Positions 1 through 9,625 of a stretch of DNA of 64,000 nucleotides are shown in pieces (position 1 is the stretch's first letter; each line of letters opens with the position of its first letter). Both the position numbers and the translations under genes were made by a program. Source of the stretch: Flavobacteriales bacterium (lineage in GTDB: Bacteria > Bacteroidota > Bacteroidia > Flavobacteriales_F > PHOS-HE28); assembly GCA_026129465.1 (NCBI GenBank), contig JAHCIA010000001.1, positions 2,493,964-2,557,963 on the forward strand, in the 5' to 3' direction. The notes under the pieces are model-generated. The model saw nothing but the letters and a program-made list of their open reading frames with translations. It was not told where the DNA came from and ran no database searches.

Positions 1-1
1 G

Positions 2-601
2 CCCGAACCCATGACGGCCATCATGCTTGTGGGCCACGACCCCCAGCGCCTGCTGCCCACCATCCTGAGCCGGACCCAACAGGTGCAGGTGCCTGCCCTG
101 CGACCCTCCGAGGTGGCCGAGGTGCTCCGCGAACGCCACCCGGACCTGGCCGACGATGAGGCCATGGCCATCGCCCTGCGCAGCGAGGGCGACCTGTTGG
201 AGGCGCAGGCCATCGCCGCCAAGGGCGAGGAGGAGCTTTTCGTCTTCTTCCGCGACTGGCTCCGCATGTGCTACGAGGCGCGCATCGCCGTGGTGACCGA
301 ATTCGCCGAGGGCTTCCAGAAAATGGGCCGCGAGAAGCAGAAGGCCCTGATGCGCTACGGCCTCTACCTCATCCGCCAGTGCGTGTTCCAATGGCAGCGC
401 GCCGAGGAACTGGTGCGCACCATGGGCCAGGAAAAGGAGTTCGTCACGGGCTTCAGCAAGCTGCTCAACGCGTCCAACGCCGCCGGCATCCGCGCCGAGC
501 TGGAGACCGCCCACCAGCATGTGGAGCGCAACGCCAACCCCAAGGTCCTCTTCATGGACCTGAGCTACGCCATGATGCGCATGCTGCGGAAAGGGCGGTA
601 G
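2..601 (+). CDS. holB: DNA polymerase III subunit delta' (C-terminal part)
   Basis: The open frame runs in from before the window (PEP precedes the first ATG at position 11), so this is the last 199 residues of a longer gene. The visible part contains LLPTILSRTQ, the sensor-type SR motif of clamp-loader AAA+ subunits, followed by a helical C-terminal domain. The delta' subunit is part of the clamp loader that places the sliding clamp on DNA. The ATPase domain lies outside the window, so DnaX (tau/gamma) cannot be fully excluded, but the short C-terminus and the ricT neighbour favour delta'. The holB-ricT-gldH-PBP1A order is, from memory, common in Bacteroidota. Confidence 0.8.
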   Translation, partial: PEPMTAIMLVGHDPQRLLPTILSRTQQVQVPALRPSEVAEVLRERHPDLADDEAMAIALRSEGDLLEAQAIAAKGEEELFVFFRDWLRMCYEARIAVVTEFAEGFQKMGREKQKALMRYGLYLIRQCVFQWQRAEELVRTMGQEKEFVTGFSKLLNASNAAGIRAELETAHQHVERNANPKVLFMDLSYAMMRMLRKGR

Positions 602-634
602 GACCCGGCGCTCCCTCACCCTTCGCGCCCCGCC

Positions 635-642
635 TATCTTCG
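635..642 (+). promoter_or_regulatory. Putative -7 element upstream of ricT
   Basis: TATCTTCG lies 38 bases before the ricT ATG. It resembles the Bacteroidota -7 consensus TAnnTTTG with one change (C for T at position 7). Similar boxes stand before several other genes here. No clear -33 TTG is visible. Confidence 0.4.
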
Positions 643-680
643 CACGCGCCGCCCACCAGGGTGGCCACAAGGAAGAACGC

Positions 681-1982
681 ATGGCCTGTGCAGGATGCAG
701 CAGTGGGGCGGACGGCAAGCCCGCAGGGTGCAAGAGCAACGGATATTGCAGCACCAGCGGCTGCAACAAGCTGGATGTCTTCGACTGGCTGGCTGGGGTG
801 CCCCTTCCCGCCGGGCAGCAACCCTTCGATGGCGTGGAGGTGCGCTTCAAGAACACGCGCAAGGGCTTCTTCCGCAACACCGCGGGGCTTCAGCTGATGC
901 CCGGCGACCTGGTGACCGTGGACATGGCACCGGGCTTCGATGTGGGCATGGTGAGCCTGGCCGGTGAACTGGTGCGCGCCCAGATGGAGCGCCGCAAGCT
1001 GACGGGCGACACCTTCGAGTTGAAGAAGATCCTGCGCAAAAGCCTCCAGGATGACATCGACAAGTGGCACGCCAGCCGCAAGCGCGAGGACGAAACGCTC
1101 TTCGAGGCACGCCGCATGGTGCGCGAGACGCGGCTGGACATGAAGGTGACCGACGTGGAATTCCAGGCCGACGGGCGGAAGGCCACCATCTACTACAACG
1201 CCGAGGAACGCGTCGATTTCCGGGGCATCGTGCCGAAGATGGCCGAGCGCTTCGGGGTGCGGGTGGAGATGAAGCAGATCGGCGCGCGCCAGGAGGCCGG
1301 CCGCATCGGCGGCATCGGCAGCTGCGGCCGCGAGTTGTGCTGCAGCACCTGGCTCACGGACTTCCGCAGCGTCACCACCAGCGCCGCGCGCTACCAGCAG
1401 CTCGCCCTCAATCCCCAGAAGCTCGCCGGGCAGTGCGGCAAACTGAAGTGCTGCCTGAACTATGAGCTGGACATGTACATCGAGACGATCAAGGGCTACC
1501 CCAGCCAGAACGCCAAGTTGAAGACCCTGCAGGGAACCGGCACCCACATCAAGACGGACATCTTCACCGGCAGGATGTGGTACGGTTTCAAGAAGCCGGG
1601 CGAACCCTTCGTGATGGCCGGCTTCCCCGTGGACGTGGTGCGCGACATTCTGACGAAGAACAAGGAAGGGTTGCTGCCCGAGGTGGACCTGGCCATGGCG
1701 GACGAACCGGTGGCCGCTGAAAAGACACCCGATTATGAGAACGTGGTGGGGCAGGATGAATTGACGCGCTTCGACGACAAGCTGAAAGGCGGCAAGCGGC
1801 GCAAAAAGCGCAAGGCCGGGCCATCGGGCGGCCCGCGTGAGGGCCAGGCCCAGCGCCGCGCGGCTGGACCGGCGGCCCGGCAGCCCGGCGCTCCGGAGCG
1901 CAAGCGCGATCGGGGTCGGGGACGCGGACGGGGACGGGGTGGGCGCAGTGGCGAAGGCCCCGCCAAAAACCCTGCGGCGTGA
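681..1982 (+). CDS. ricT: RicT-like PSP1 domain protein with RG-rich tail
   Basis: A 433-residue PSP1-domain protein. RicT (YaaT) belongs in Firmicutes to the Y-complex that assists RNase Y-dependent RNA maturation; its role in Bacteroidota is less clear. Diagnostic signs are the cysteine-rich N-terminus (C3, C6, C17, C23, C28), the motif CGRELCC at 215-221 and CGKLKCC at 252-258, which are typical of the family and may bind an iron-sulfur cluster. After about residue 360 the protein has a long low-complexity basic tail rich in Arg, Gly and Pro (RGRGRGRGRGG), absent from standard family members. The stop codon overlaps the GTG start of gldH by four bases, indicating translational coupling. 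Confidence 0.85.
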   Translation: MACAGCSSGADGKPAGCKSNGYCSTSGCNKLDVFDWLAGVPLPAGQQPFDGVEVRFKNTRKGFFRNTAGLQLMPGDLVTVDMAPGFDVGMVSLAGELVRAQMERRKLTGDTFELKKILRKSLQDDIDKWHASRKREDETLFEARRMVRETRLDMKVTDVEFQADGRKATIYYNAEERVDFRGIVPKMAERFGVRVEMKQIGARQEAGRIGGIGSCGRELCCSTWLTDFRSVTTSAARYQQLALNPQKLAGQCGKLKCCLNYELDMYIETIKGYPSQNAKLKTLQGTGTHIKTDIFTGRMWYGFKKPGEPFVMAGFPVDVVRDILTKNKEGLLPEVDLAMADEPVAAEKTPDYENVVGQDELTRFDDKLKGGKRRKKRKAGPSGGPREGQAQRRAAGPAARQPGAPERKRDRGRGRGRGRGGRSGEGPAKNPAA

Positions 1983-2458
1983 ACACTCGTGGTCTTGCGG
2001 CCGGCCTCCTCGTACTGCTTCTGGCAAGCTGCGGCGACCGCATCCTCTACCAGGCCGACGTGCCCATCCCCGGCGGGGCCTGGCACCGCGACCTGAAGCC
2101 CGAATTCGCGTTCGAGGCGAACGACACGATCGCCAGGCACGACCTGTACATCGATGTGCGCCACACCGGCGAATACCCCTTCAGCAGCCTCTTCCTCTTC
2201 GTGGACCTGGACGGCCCCGGCGATCGCCACCTGCGCGACACGGTGGAGTGCCTGCTGGCCGACCACACCGGCCGCTGGTACGGCAAGGGCACGGGCTTCG
2301 TCTTCGCGGACCGCTACCGGGCACATGTGCTCTACAAGCTGGGCAACAGATTCCCGGCCGCAGGCCGTTATACCATCAGGTTGGAACAGGCCATGCGCAC
2401 CGAAAACCTGGACGGCGTGCTCGATGTGGGCATCACCGTGGAGCGGTCGCGCCCATGA
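1979..2458 (+). CDS. gldH: Gliding motility lipoprotein GldH
   Basis: This 159-residue protein has an N-terminal lipoprotein signal with lipobox LASC (C18), followed by a beta-rich domain matching GldH, a lipoprotein needed for gliding in Flavobacterium. It would sit in a membrane facing the periplasm. The start is a GTG that shares GTGA with the ricT stop; the next residues NTRG and the hydrophobic stretch make this start the natural one. The position between ricT and a PBP1A gene is a familiar Bacteroidota arrangement. Presence of gldH does not prove gliding, since many non-gliding T9SS bacteria keep it. Confidence 0.85.
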   Translation: MNTRGLAAGLLVLLLASCGDRILYQADVPIPGGAWHRDLKPEFAFEANDTIARHDLYIDVRHTGEYPFSSLFLFVDLDGPGDRHLRDTVECLLADHTGRWYGKGTGFVFADRYRAHVLYKLGNRFPAAGRYTIRLEQAMRTENLDGVLDVGITVERSRP

Positions 2459-2558
2459 TCCCGCCCACGACAGCCCCGCTACCGGGCCGGCGGGTGTTGA
2501 TAGCTCCATGATCCCGGCGCACGAAGGCCCTATCCGCCACCGATAATTTCACCGCCCG

Positions 2559-4973
2559 ATGTCCGGGACCACACCGCCGAAGAAGAAGCGCCGCCGCCTG
2601 CTGGTGTGGCTGTGGTGGGCCGTGGTATTGGGCCCGGCGCTGGCGTTGATGACCCTGCTGGCCATGGCCGCCAACAGCGACCTGCCGGGCACCGAGGACC
2701 TGGAGAATCCGCGCAGCGACCTGGCCACGGCCATCCTCTTCAGCGACGGCACGCAGATGGGGCAGTATTACCGGGAGAACCGCATCCCGGTGGGCTACGA
2801 CCGCATCAGCCCGCATGTGGTGGATGCCCTGATCGCCACGGAGGACGAACGCTTCCGCCAGCACAGTGGCATAGACCTGCGGGGCACGGCGCGCGCGGCG
2901 GTCTTCCTGGGCAAGCGCGGGGGCGCCAGCACCATCACCCAGCAACTGGCCAAGATGCTCTTCACCGAGCGTTCGCCGAATTTCATCAAGCGCACGTTCC
3001 AGAAATTCCAGGAATGGATCATCGCGGCGAAGCTCGAGCGCCAGTACACCAAGGACGAGCTCATCGCCATGTACCTGAACCGCTTCGATTGGATCAACCA
3101 GGCGGTAGGGATCAACAGCGCGGCGCGCGTCTACTTCGACACCACGCCCGATTCGCTGCGCATCGAGGAGGCCGCCATGCTCGTGGGCATGTGCAAGAAC
3201 CCCGCGCTCTTCAATCCGATGCGCCGGCCGGACACCACCCTGCACCGGCGCATGGTGGTGCTGGGGCAGATGATGAAGAACGACATGCTCTCCCAGGCCG
3301 AATACGACAGCCTGAAACAACTCCCGCTCGGCCTGCGCTTCCAGCGCATCGACCACACCGAAGGCCCCGCGCCCTATTTCCGTGAAGTGCTGCGCGCCAA
3401 GTTGCAGAAGCTGCTTTCAGAGAAGGACGACGAAGGCCGCTACCGCATCGCCAACGCCGAGGGCAGGCCCTACGACATCTACACCGATGGCCTGCGCGTG
3501 TACACCACCATCGACCGGCGCATGCAGCAGTATGGCGAGATCGGCATGCGCGAGCATCTGGCCACGGAATTGCAGCCCGACTTCTTCAAGGACCTGGCGC
3601 GGAAGAAGAACAAACCCTTCGACCACCGCGTGAGCCAGGACGAGATCCAGGGCATCCTCACCTCGGCGATGAAGCGCAGCGTGCGCTACCGCGTGCTCTC
3701 CGGCAAACAGTGCGGCAACTGCGAACGGCCTGCGCGCTACATCGAAAAGGAGACCATCGAGGGGCGACCGCATTACCATTGCCGCCCCGACCTCGGTGGT
3801 TGCGACCACCATTGGCCCGTGGTGCCCGAGACCGAGATCCCCGCGGAGTTCGAGAAGCCCGTGGCCATGCGCGTGTTCACCTGGCACGGCGAGGTGGACA
3901 CGATGATGAGCCCGATGGACTCGATCCGCTACTACAAGAGTTTCCTGCAAAGCGGCCTGCTGAGCCTGGATCCGCGCACGGGCTTCGTCCGGGCCTGGGT
4001 GGGCGGCATCGACTTCAAGCACTTCCAGTACGACCACGTGGAGCAGGCGCGCCGCCAGGTGGGTTCCACCTTCAAGCCCTTCGTGTACGCCACCGCCATC
4101 CGCGAAGGCATGGACCCCTGCCGCGAACTGCCCAACCAGCGCGTGTGCTTCGACATGCCGCCGCCGCAGCCCGAGTGGTGTCCGCAGAACAGCGACAACG
4201 TCTACGGCGGCATGGTGACGCTGGAGTACGCGCTGGCCAATTCCATGAACACGATCACCGCGTGGATCATGAAACAGTACGGGCCGCAGGCGGTGACGGT
4301 GCTGGCGCGGCACATGGGCGTGAAGAGTCCGTTGGACCCCGTGCCCTCATTGTGCCTGGGCGTGGCCGACCTGAGCCTGATGGAGATCACCGGCGCCTTC
4401 GCCTCCTTCGCCAACCAGGGCGTCTACATCGAACCGATCGTCTTCACGCGCATCGAGGACAAGAACGGCAACGCCATCTATGACATGTCGCCCAAGACCT
4501 ACGAGGCGCTGGATGAAGTGACGGCCTACACCATGCTGAAGATGCTGAAGGGCGTGACCGACGGCGCATACAACCCCAGCACCGGCAAGGCCGTGGGCAC
4601 GGGCATGCGGCTGCGCAGCAGCTACGGCACCCGCGCCAAGTACGCCAACATCAAGTTCCCCACGGCGGGCAAGACCGGCACCACACAGAACAACAGCGAT
4701 GGCTGGTTCATCGGCATCACGCCCGACCTGGTGACCGGTGTGTGGACCGGCGCCGAGGATCGCAGCGTGCGCTTCAGCACCACCGACAAGGGCCAGGGCG
4801 CCAACATGGCCCTGCCGATCTACGGCTACTACATGAACAAGGTGTACGCCGACAGCACCATCACCATCAGCAGCGGCGATTTCGAGAAGCCCGCCGGATT
4901 CGACCCCTCGGCGATCGACTGCCGTCAACGTGCCAAGGGCGGCGGCACGGGCACCAAGCCGCGCTGGGACTGA
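2559..4973 (+). CDS. mrcA: Class A penicillin-binding protein 1A (transglycosylase/transpeptidase)
   Basis: This 804-residue bifunctional peptidoglycan synthase has a basic N-terminus (KKKRRR), one membrane anchor (about 16-36), a GT51 transglycosylase domain with the catalytic Glu in ATEDERF (E95), and a transpeptidase domain with STFK (S503, K506), SMN (S562, N564) and KTG (705-707). It polymerises and cross-links glycan strands on the periplasmic side. Between the two domains is a cysteine-rich insert (C385, C388, C408, C415, with nearby histidines) that looks like a zinc ribbon; this is not a standard PBP1A element. About 100 bases separate it from gldH. Confidence 0.93.
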   Translation: MSGTTPPKKKRRRLLVWLWWAVVLGPALALMTLLAMAANSDLPGTEDLENPRSDLATAILFSDGTQMGQYYRENRIPVGYDRISPHVVDALIATEDERFRQHSGIDLRGTARAAVFLGKRGGASTITQQLAKMLFTERSPNFIKRTFQKFQEWIIAAKLERQYTKDELIAMYLNRFDWINQAVGINSAARVYFDTTPDSLRIEEAAMLVGMCKNPALFNPMRRPDTTLHRRMVVLGQMMKNDMLSQAEYDSLKQLPLGLRFQRIDHTEGPAPYFREVLRAKLQKLLSEKDDEGRYRIANAEGRPYDIYTDGLRVYTTIDRRMQQYGEIGMREHLATELQPDFFKDLARKKNKPFDHRVSQDEIQGILTSAMKRSVRYRVLSGKQCGNCERPARYIEKETIEGRPHYHCRPDLGGCDHHWPVVPETEIPAEFEKPVAMRVFTWHGEVDTMMSPMDSIRYYKSFLQSGLLSLDPRTGFVRAWVGGIDFKHFQYDHVEQARRQVGSTFKPFVYATAIREGMDPCRELPNQRVCFDMPPPQPEWCPQNSDNVYGGMVTLEYALANSMNTITAWIMKQYGPQAVTVLARHMGVKSPLDPVPSLCLGVADLSLMEITGAFASFANQGVYIEPIVFTRIEDKNGNAIYDMSPKTYEALDEVTAYTMLKMLKGVTDGAYNPSTGKAVGTGMRLRSSYGTRAKYANIKFPTAGKTGTTQNNSDGWFIGITPDLVTGVWTGAEDRSVRFSTTDKGQGANMALPIYGYYMNKVYADSTITISSGDFEKPAGFDPSAIDCRQRAKGGGTGTKPRWD

Positions 4974-4992
4974 GGCGGCCGGGGCGGGCGTC

Positions 4993-5000
4993 TATCTTCG
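4993..5000 (+). promoter_or_regulatory. Putative -7 element upstream of scoA
   Basis: TATCTTCG lies 23 bases upstream of the chosen ATG at 5023 and inside the longer open frame that begins at 4930. This supports the shorter start for the CoA-transferase gene. One base differs from TAnnTTTG. Confidence 0.4.
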
Positions 5001-5022
5001 CCACCCTACATACCGGACCGAG

Positions 5023-5721
5023 ATGAACAAAGTGGTGGCGGGCGCCGATGTGGCCCTGAAGGGGATCGCCGACGGCATGACGCTGATGGTGGGCGGCTTC
5101 GGCCTCTGCGGCATTCCCGAGAACCTCATCGCCGCGCTGGTGCGCACGGGCGTGAAGGACCTCACCTGCATCAGCAACAACGCCGGGGTGGACGACTTCG
5201 GGCTGGGCCTGTTGCTCCAGACCCGCCAGATCCGCAAGATGATCAGCAGCTACGTGGGCGAGAACGACGAGTTCGAACGCCAGATGTTGAGCGGTGAGCT
5301 GGAGGTGGAGCTGATCCCGCAGGGCACCCTGGCCGAACGCTGCCGCGCGGGCGGTGCGGGCATCCCGGCCTTCTTCACGCCTGCGGGCTACGGCACCGAG
5401 GTGGCCGAAGGCAAGGAGACGCGTGAGTTCCACGGCAAGATGTACGTGATGGAACAATGGCTCCGCGCCGACTTCGCGCTGGTGAAGGCCTGGAAGGGCG
5501 ACCGCTTCGGCAACCTGGTCTACAAGGCCACGGCGCGCAATTTCAATCCCATGATGGCCATGGCCGGCAGGGTCACCGTGGCCGAGGTGGAGCACCTGGT
5601 GGAGCCTGGCGAACTGCATCCGGACGAGATCCACACCCCGGGCATCTTCGTGCAGCGCATCTTCCAAGGCGACCATTACGAGAAGCGCATCGAGCAGCGC
5701 ACCGTGCGCCCACGCACCTGA
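5023..5721 (+). CDS. scoA: 3-oxoacid CoA-transferase subunit A
   Basis: This 232-residue alpha subunit carries the family signature [19 protein letters not shown] near the N-terminus. With subunit B it moves CoA from succinyl-CoA to acetoacetate (or a similar 3-oxoacid), linking ketone body or branched-chain catabolism to the TCA cycle. The open frame could start at 4930, but the ATG at 5023 follows a promoter-like box and gives the usual family length and N-terminus. Its partner gene scoB is not adjacent: a 1.8-kb membrane protein gene lies between them, which is unusual for this normally paired operon. Confidence 0.9.
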   Translation: MNKVVAGADVALKGIADGMTLMVGGFGLCGIPENLIAALVRTGVKDLTCISNNAGVDDFGLGLLLQTRQIRKMISSYVGENDEFERQMLSGELEVELIPQGTLAERCRAGGAGIPAFFTPAGYGTEVAEGKETREFHGKMYVMEQWLRADFALVKAWKGDRFGNLVYKATARNFNPMMAMAGRVTVAEVEHLVEPGELHPDEIHTPGIFVQRIFQGDHYEKRIEQRTVRPRT

Positions 5722-5727
5722 TCGGCC

Positions 5728-7494
5728 ATGGAACAACGTGCCGCATGGACCCCATTCCTCCTTGTGGCCGCCGCGGTGTGGGCCTATGTGCTGGCGCGCG
5801 CCGCCTTCGTACCCTGGATCAACGATGAGGGCTTCTGGCTGAACGAATACGCTCATCGCCATGTGCTGCCAGGCTGGCCTTCATCATCCGGTGGATGGCT
5901 TCCGGCGGCCATCGGTGTCGCATCGCACAAGCTCCTCGGACTCTCACTCTTCTGGTCGCGCATCGGGTCGGTGCTTGCCTTTCCGCTGTTCGCCTGGGCC
6001 GCGTTCCATCTGGGTGCGCGGCTGCAGCACAAGACCTTGCGCTGGGCCACCTGGCTCGCGCTGCTCACCTGTCCTTTCCTGCTGGACTTCTTCTCCCTGT
6101 TCGGGGGCCACGGACCTGCGACAGCCTTCTGGGCCCTGGCGCTACTGGGTGCATTGAGGTACCGTGACCGTGGCGATACACGCGCGTTGGGCATGTCGCT
6201 CGGCGGCTTGCTCCTGGCATCGCTGAGCCTCGGCGCATACGTGATCCCGCATGCCATCGCGCTGTTGGCCCTGGCCGCGATCCTGATCGAACGCTGGCGC
6301 GCACAGGACACATCTCTCCCAGCGCGGCAAGCCTTCCTCTGGCTGTCGATCGGACTTGTGCCGCTGGTGCTCTTCGTTTGGAACGCGGCGCAAATGCACA
6401 ACCCGCCGTTCGGGGACGAGGACACCGGGCTGGTGCGCACCACGCTCGCCTCGCTCAGCGCCGTGGTGCTGGGCAACGACCGACCCTTTGTGCTGTTGCT
6501 CGTGGTCGCCATCCTGCTCGGCGCCACGCTGGTGGTGCCGCTGCGCGCGGGCGCTCGTTCACCCCTGGCGCTGCTCGCCGCGCTGCTCTGGGCCGATCTG
6601 CTCGTGCGGTCCGCGATGCGATCGCTCTTTGGGATCGATCATCCCGAGGACCATCAAGTTCCGCATCTCGTGCCTTTGGCCATCCTGCTGACGGCCTTCG
6701 CTGCGGACGATACGCCGGAAAAGTGGGGCATCGCGCGGCGCATCGCCATCGCCTTCTTGTTCTTCCTGCCGCTGCGTACGCTCTACGTGGCCAACCTGGA
6801 CCACACCCTGCGCTGGCCGGAGCAGTCGGTGCCCACACGTTTCGTTGAACGCCTCTACACCATGCAGCGCGGCGGCGACCGCCCACTGAGCATCGGCGCC
6901 GGGCCGGGACTCGCGCTATCGATCCCCCATGCCGCGAAGCTGCTCGGACTCCCCGTGAATCCGCCCGACACGTATGGCTTTCCCGAGGGTCCCCACGATG
7001 TGCGCATCGCGGCGAGAACCGAATTGCGCGAGGCCGCCAAAGGCTTCGTGATCGCGGACAGCGCCGCAGGACCGGGACTCTACCTGTTGCTGCCGAAGCC
7101 CTCATTGCGGACCGGGATCTTCGCCCGGCATGTCGCGGAGCAGGGAGCGCCGGCTGCCGAACGCTTCGAGATCCTGCGCGCCGACACCTTGCGACGCTCG
7201 GGCGATGTGCTCGTGGAATTGAAGTGCGGCGTGGACCTTTCAATGGGGTCACCGGAGGTGTCCTTGGTGGTGGAGGTGGAACGCGATGGCGAGATGCTTC
7301 ACCGGCACACCATCGGCCTAAGCATGTTGCGCGACCACTGGCAGGGCGAGGAACTCCACCTGTTGGTGCGCCTCCCCCACTTCCCCCAGGCGACCAGCCG
7401 GGTGGTGTACTTCGAGAACAACACACGTGAAGCCGCGACATTCGGCCCCGTGGAGGTGAAGCTGCACCGCATACTCACCCATTTGCCGCACTGA
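5728..7494 (+). CDS. Polytopic membrane protein, GT-C glycosyltransferase-like
   Basis: This 588-residue protein has many hydrophobic segments over its first 360 or so residues and a soluble C-terminal part. The first loop after TM1 contains WINDEGFW, an acidic pair placed like the D-E/D-D motif of GT-C (GT39/GT83-type) enzymes, which use lipid-linked sugars outside the membrane. The C-terminal 130 residues read as a beta-rich domain. I did not recognise a named family, and sugar donor or acceptor cannot be inferred. It starts six bases after scoA ends and 49 bases before scoB, so it splits the CoA-transferase pair. Two further proteins of similar build follow downstream. Confidence 0.6.
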   Translation: MEQRAAWTPFLLVAAAVWAYVLARAAFVPWINDEGFWLNEYAHRHVLPGWPSSSGGWLPAAIGVASHKLLGLSLFWSRIGSVLAFPLFAWAAFHLGARLQHKTLRWATWLALLTCPFLLDFFSLFGGHGPATAFWALALLGALRYRDRGDTRALGMSLGGLLLASLSLGAYVIPHAIALLALAAILIERWRAQDTSLPARQAFLWLSIGLVPLVLFVWNAAQMHNPPFGDEDTGLVRTTLASLSAVVLGNDRPFVLLLVVAILLGATLVVPLRAGARSPLALLAALLWADLLVRSAMRSLFGIDHPEDHQVPHLVPLAILLTAFAADDTPEKWGIARRIAIAFLFFLPLRTLYVANLDHTLRWPEQSVPTRFVERLYTMQRGGDRPLSIGAGPGLALSIPHAAKLLGLPVNPPDTYGFPEGPHDVRIAARTELREAAKGFVIADSAAGPGLYLLLPKPSLRTGIFARHVAEQGAPAAERFEILRADTLRRSGDVLVELKCGVDLSMGSPEVSLVVEVERDGEMLHRHTIGLSMLRDHWQGEELHLLVRLPHFPQATSRVVYFENNTREAATFGPVEVKLHRILTHLPH

Positions 7495-7512
7495 TCCTCC
7501 AGGAGGCCCGGC

Positions 7513-7520
7513 TACATTTG
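7513..7520 (+). promoter_or_regulatory. -7 promoter element upstream of scoB
   Basis: TACATTTG is a perfect match to the Bacteroidota -7 consensus TAnnTTTG and lies 23 bases before the scoB ATG. It suggests that scoB has its own promoter despite lying in a row of same-strand genes. Confidence 0.6.
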
Positions 7521-7543
7521 ACCCACCGCATTGCGCACCGAAC

Positions 7544-8200
7544 ATGCCGCTCAACAAGGACCAGATGGCGAAACGCATCGCCCGCGAACTGCAGGATGGC
7601 TATTACGTGAACCTCGGCATCGGCATCCCCACGCTGGTGGCCAACCACATACCGGCCGGCATGAACGTGGTGCTGCAAAGCGAGAACGGCATCCTGGGCA
7701 TGGGGCCCTTCCCTTATGAGGGTGAGGAGGACGCCGACCTGATCAATGCCGGCAAGCAGACCGTGACGCTGTTGCCCGGCAGCAGCATCTTCGACAGCGC
7801 CACGAGTTTCGCCATGATCCGCGGGCAGCATGTGCAGCTCACGGTGCTCGGTGCCATGGAAGTGTCGGACAACGGCGATATCGCCAACTGGAAGATCCCG
7901 GGCAAGATGGTGAAGGGCATGGGCGGCGCCATGGACCTGGTGGCCAGCGCGGACAACATCATCGTGGTGATGATGCACGCCAACAAGGCCGGGGAAAGCA
8001 AGTTGTTGAAGAAGTGCACACTTCCCCTCACCGGCGTGGGCTGTGTGAAGAAGATCGTCACCGATCTCGGCGTGTTCGATGTGACGCCTGATGGCTTCAA
8101 GTTGCTGGAGCGCGCACCAGGGGTGGCCGTGGAGGAGATCCGCGCCAGGACCGAAGGGCGGCTCACGGCCACCGGCGACGAGCCTGAAATGACCTTGTGA
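7544..8200 (+). CDS. scoB: 3-oxoacid CoA-transferase subunit B
   Basis: This 218-residue beta subunit contains [13 protein letters not shown] and the active-site SENGILG, in which E47 is the expected catalytic glutamate forming the glutamyl-CoA intermediate. It pairs with the subunit encoded at 5023-5721. It has its own promoter-like box, and its stop overlaps the GTG start of the next membrane protein (GTGA). Length and motifs fit the family; nothing is missing. Confidence 0.92.
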   Translation: MPLNKDQMAKRIARELQDGYYVNLGIGIPTLVANHIPAGMNVVLQSENGILGMGPFPYEGEEDADLINAGKQTVTLLPGSSIFDSATSFAMIRGQHVQLTVLGAMEVSDNGDIANWKIPGKMVKGMGGAMDLVASADNIIVVMMHANKAGESKLLKKCTLPLTGVGCVKKIVTDLGVFDVTPDGFKLLERAPGVAVEEIRARTEGRLTATGDEPEMTL

Positions 8201-9597
8201 CCCGCATGGCGCAGGGCTCCGCGATACGCGCCGCATTTTCCGGGATCGGCTTCCACCTGCTCGCCGGACTGATCCTGGTGGTGCCCGCGCTGATGAACCA
8301 TGCGCCGCTGGTGTACAGCGATTCCGGCACCTACATCACCACCTCACGCTCGCTGCTGCCGCCCATCGACCGCCCCATCGGCTATGCGCTGATCATGCGT
8401 GCGGTCACCTGGCAGAGCACGTTGTGGACCGTGGTCTTCTTCCAGGGGATGGTGGCGAGCTGGCTCATCCAGCGCACCATCGTCACACTCTTTCCCGGAC
8501 TTCAGGGCAATTGGCGCGCGCATGTCTCCACGCTCGCCGTGCTGCTCGCCATCAGTTCGCTGCCCTGGTACGCCAGCCAGTTGATGCCGGATGTGTTCAG
8601 CGGACTGCTCGCTTTGTGCGTCTTCCTCCTGCTCTTCGGACGAAGACTCGGCCGCGTGGAGTTGGCGCTGTTGTGGACCATGCTCTTCTTCTTCGCCATC
8701 ACCCACTACAGCCACTTGGTGATGCTGTTGTTGGTGGGCGCGGGATCGCTTGTCGCATTCGGGGGTCGCCTGGCGAAGCGCTGGAAGATGCCAGGGCGCC
8801 GTGCCGTATTGACCGGACTCATCCTCGCGCCGGTCCTGGGCATCCTCTTCGCCATGGGCTACAACGCGCGGCATGGTCACGGCTTCAAGTTGTCACCCAC
8901 CTCCAGCCTCTTCCTGGCGGGCAAGCTCATCGAATCGGGTGTGATGCACACCTACCTGTCGAAGCGTTGCGATGAACGACCCTACTTCCTGTGCACGCAT
9001 CTGGATGAGTTGAACACCACCGGCATGCGCTACGTGTGGGACGAGAAGGCGCCCACGCGGCAAGGCCTTGGCATGGTGGAGGCCAGCGCCAGGCTCGATC
9101 CGCTGGTGCGCGACATCCTCACCGATCCCGCGATGTGGCCCATGCTCGCGTGGACCAGCGCGCTGGCCACCGCGATCCAGTTCACACAGATCGACATCGG
9201 TTCGGGCATCCATGCGTACGGGGCGCACAGCGCGCCCTGGTGGCCCATCAGCCATGAGTACAAGCACGAACTGCCCATGTACATGGACAGCATCCAGCAG
9301 CGCGATTCCTGGGGGTTCGCTTTCCTGAACGTGGTGCACATGTGGTTGATGCTCGCGGCCTGCCTGATCGTGGTGGTGCTCTGGCCGTCGCGCCGATCGG
9401 CGCGCTGGTGGGGCTTCGTGGCGCTGATGACAGCCTTCGCCCTGGCCAATGCCGCGGCCACCGGTGCGCTCGCCAATGTGTACGACCGCCTGCAGAGCCG
9501 CGTCACCTGGCTGTTGATCCTCGCCGCGTTGATGCTGTTGGCCCATGCGCACGCACCGGTGCGGCGCATGCTTTCCTTCGCGCCACGCGGCCGTTGA
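8197..9597 (+). CDS. Polytopic membrane protein, GT-C-like (second copy type)
   Basis: A 466-residue integral membrane protein with about ten hydrophobic segments. After TM1 it has VYSDSGTYI, an Asp-containing loop in the place of the GT-C motif, and a long hydrophilic region near residues 230-370 before the last helices. No named family was recognised. The GTG start overlaps the scoB stop by four bases; an in-frame ATG three codons later (8206) is an alternative. It is followed after 28 bases by another protein of this kind. A role in adding sugars to an envelope polymer or protein is a guess from topology only. Confidence 0.55.
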   Translation: MTRMAQGSAIRAAFSGIGFHLLAGLILVVPALMNHAPLVYSDSGTYITTSRSLLPPIDRPIGYALIMRAVTWQSTLWTVVFFQGMVASWLIQRTIVTLFPGLQGNWRAHVSTLAVLLAISSLPWYASQLMPDVFSGLLALCVFLLLFGRRLGRVELALLWTMLFFFAITHYSHLVMLLLVGAGSLVAFGGRLAKRWKMPGRRAVLTGLILAPVLGILFAMGYNARHGHGFKLSPTSSLFLAGKLIESGVMHTYLSKRCDERPYFLCTHLDELNTTGMRYVWDEKAPTRQGLGMVEASARLDPLVRDILTDPAMWPMLAWTSALATAIQFTQIDIGSGIHAYGAHSAPWWPISHEYKHELPMYMDSIQQRDSWGFAFLNVVHMWLMLAACLIVVVLWPSRRSARWWGFVALMTAFALANAAATGALANVYDRLQSRVTWLLILAALMLLAHAHAPVRRMLSFAPRGR

Positions 9598-9625
9598 TCG
9601 ACCACCGGACCGGGCCGCACACCAC

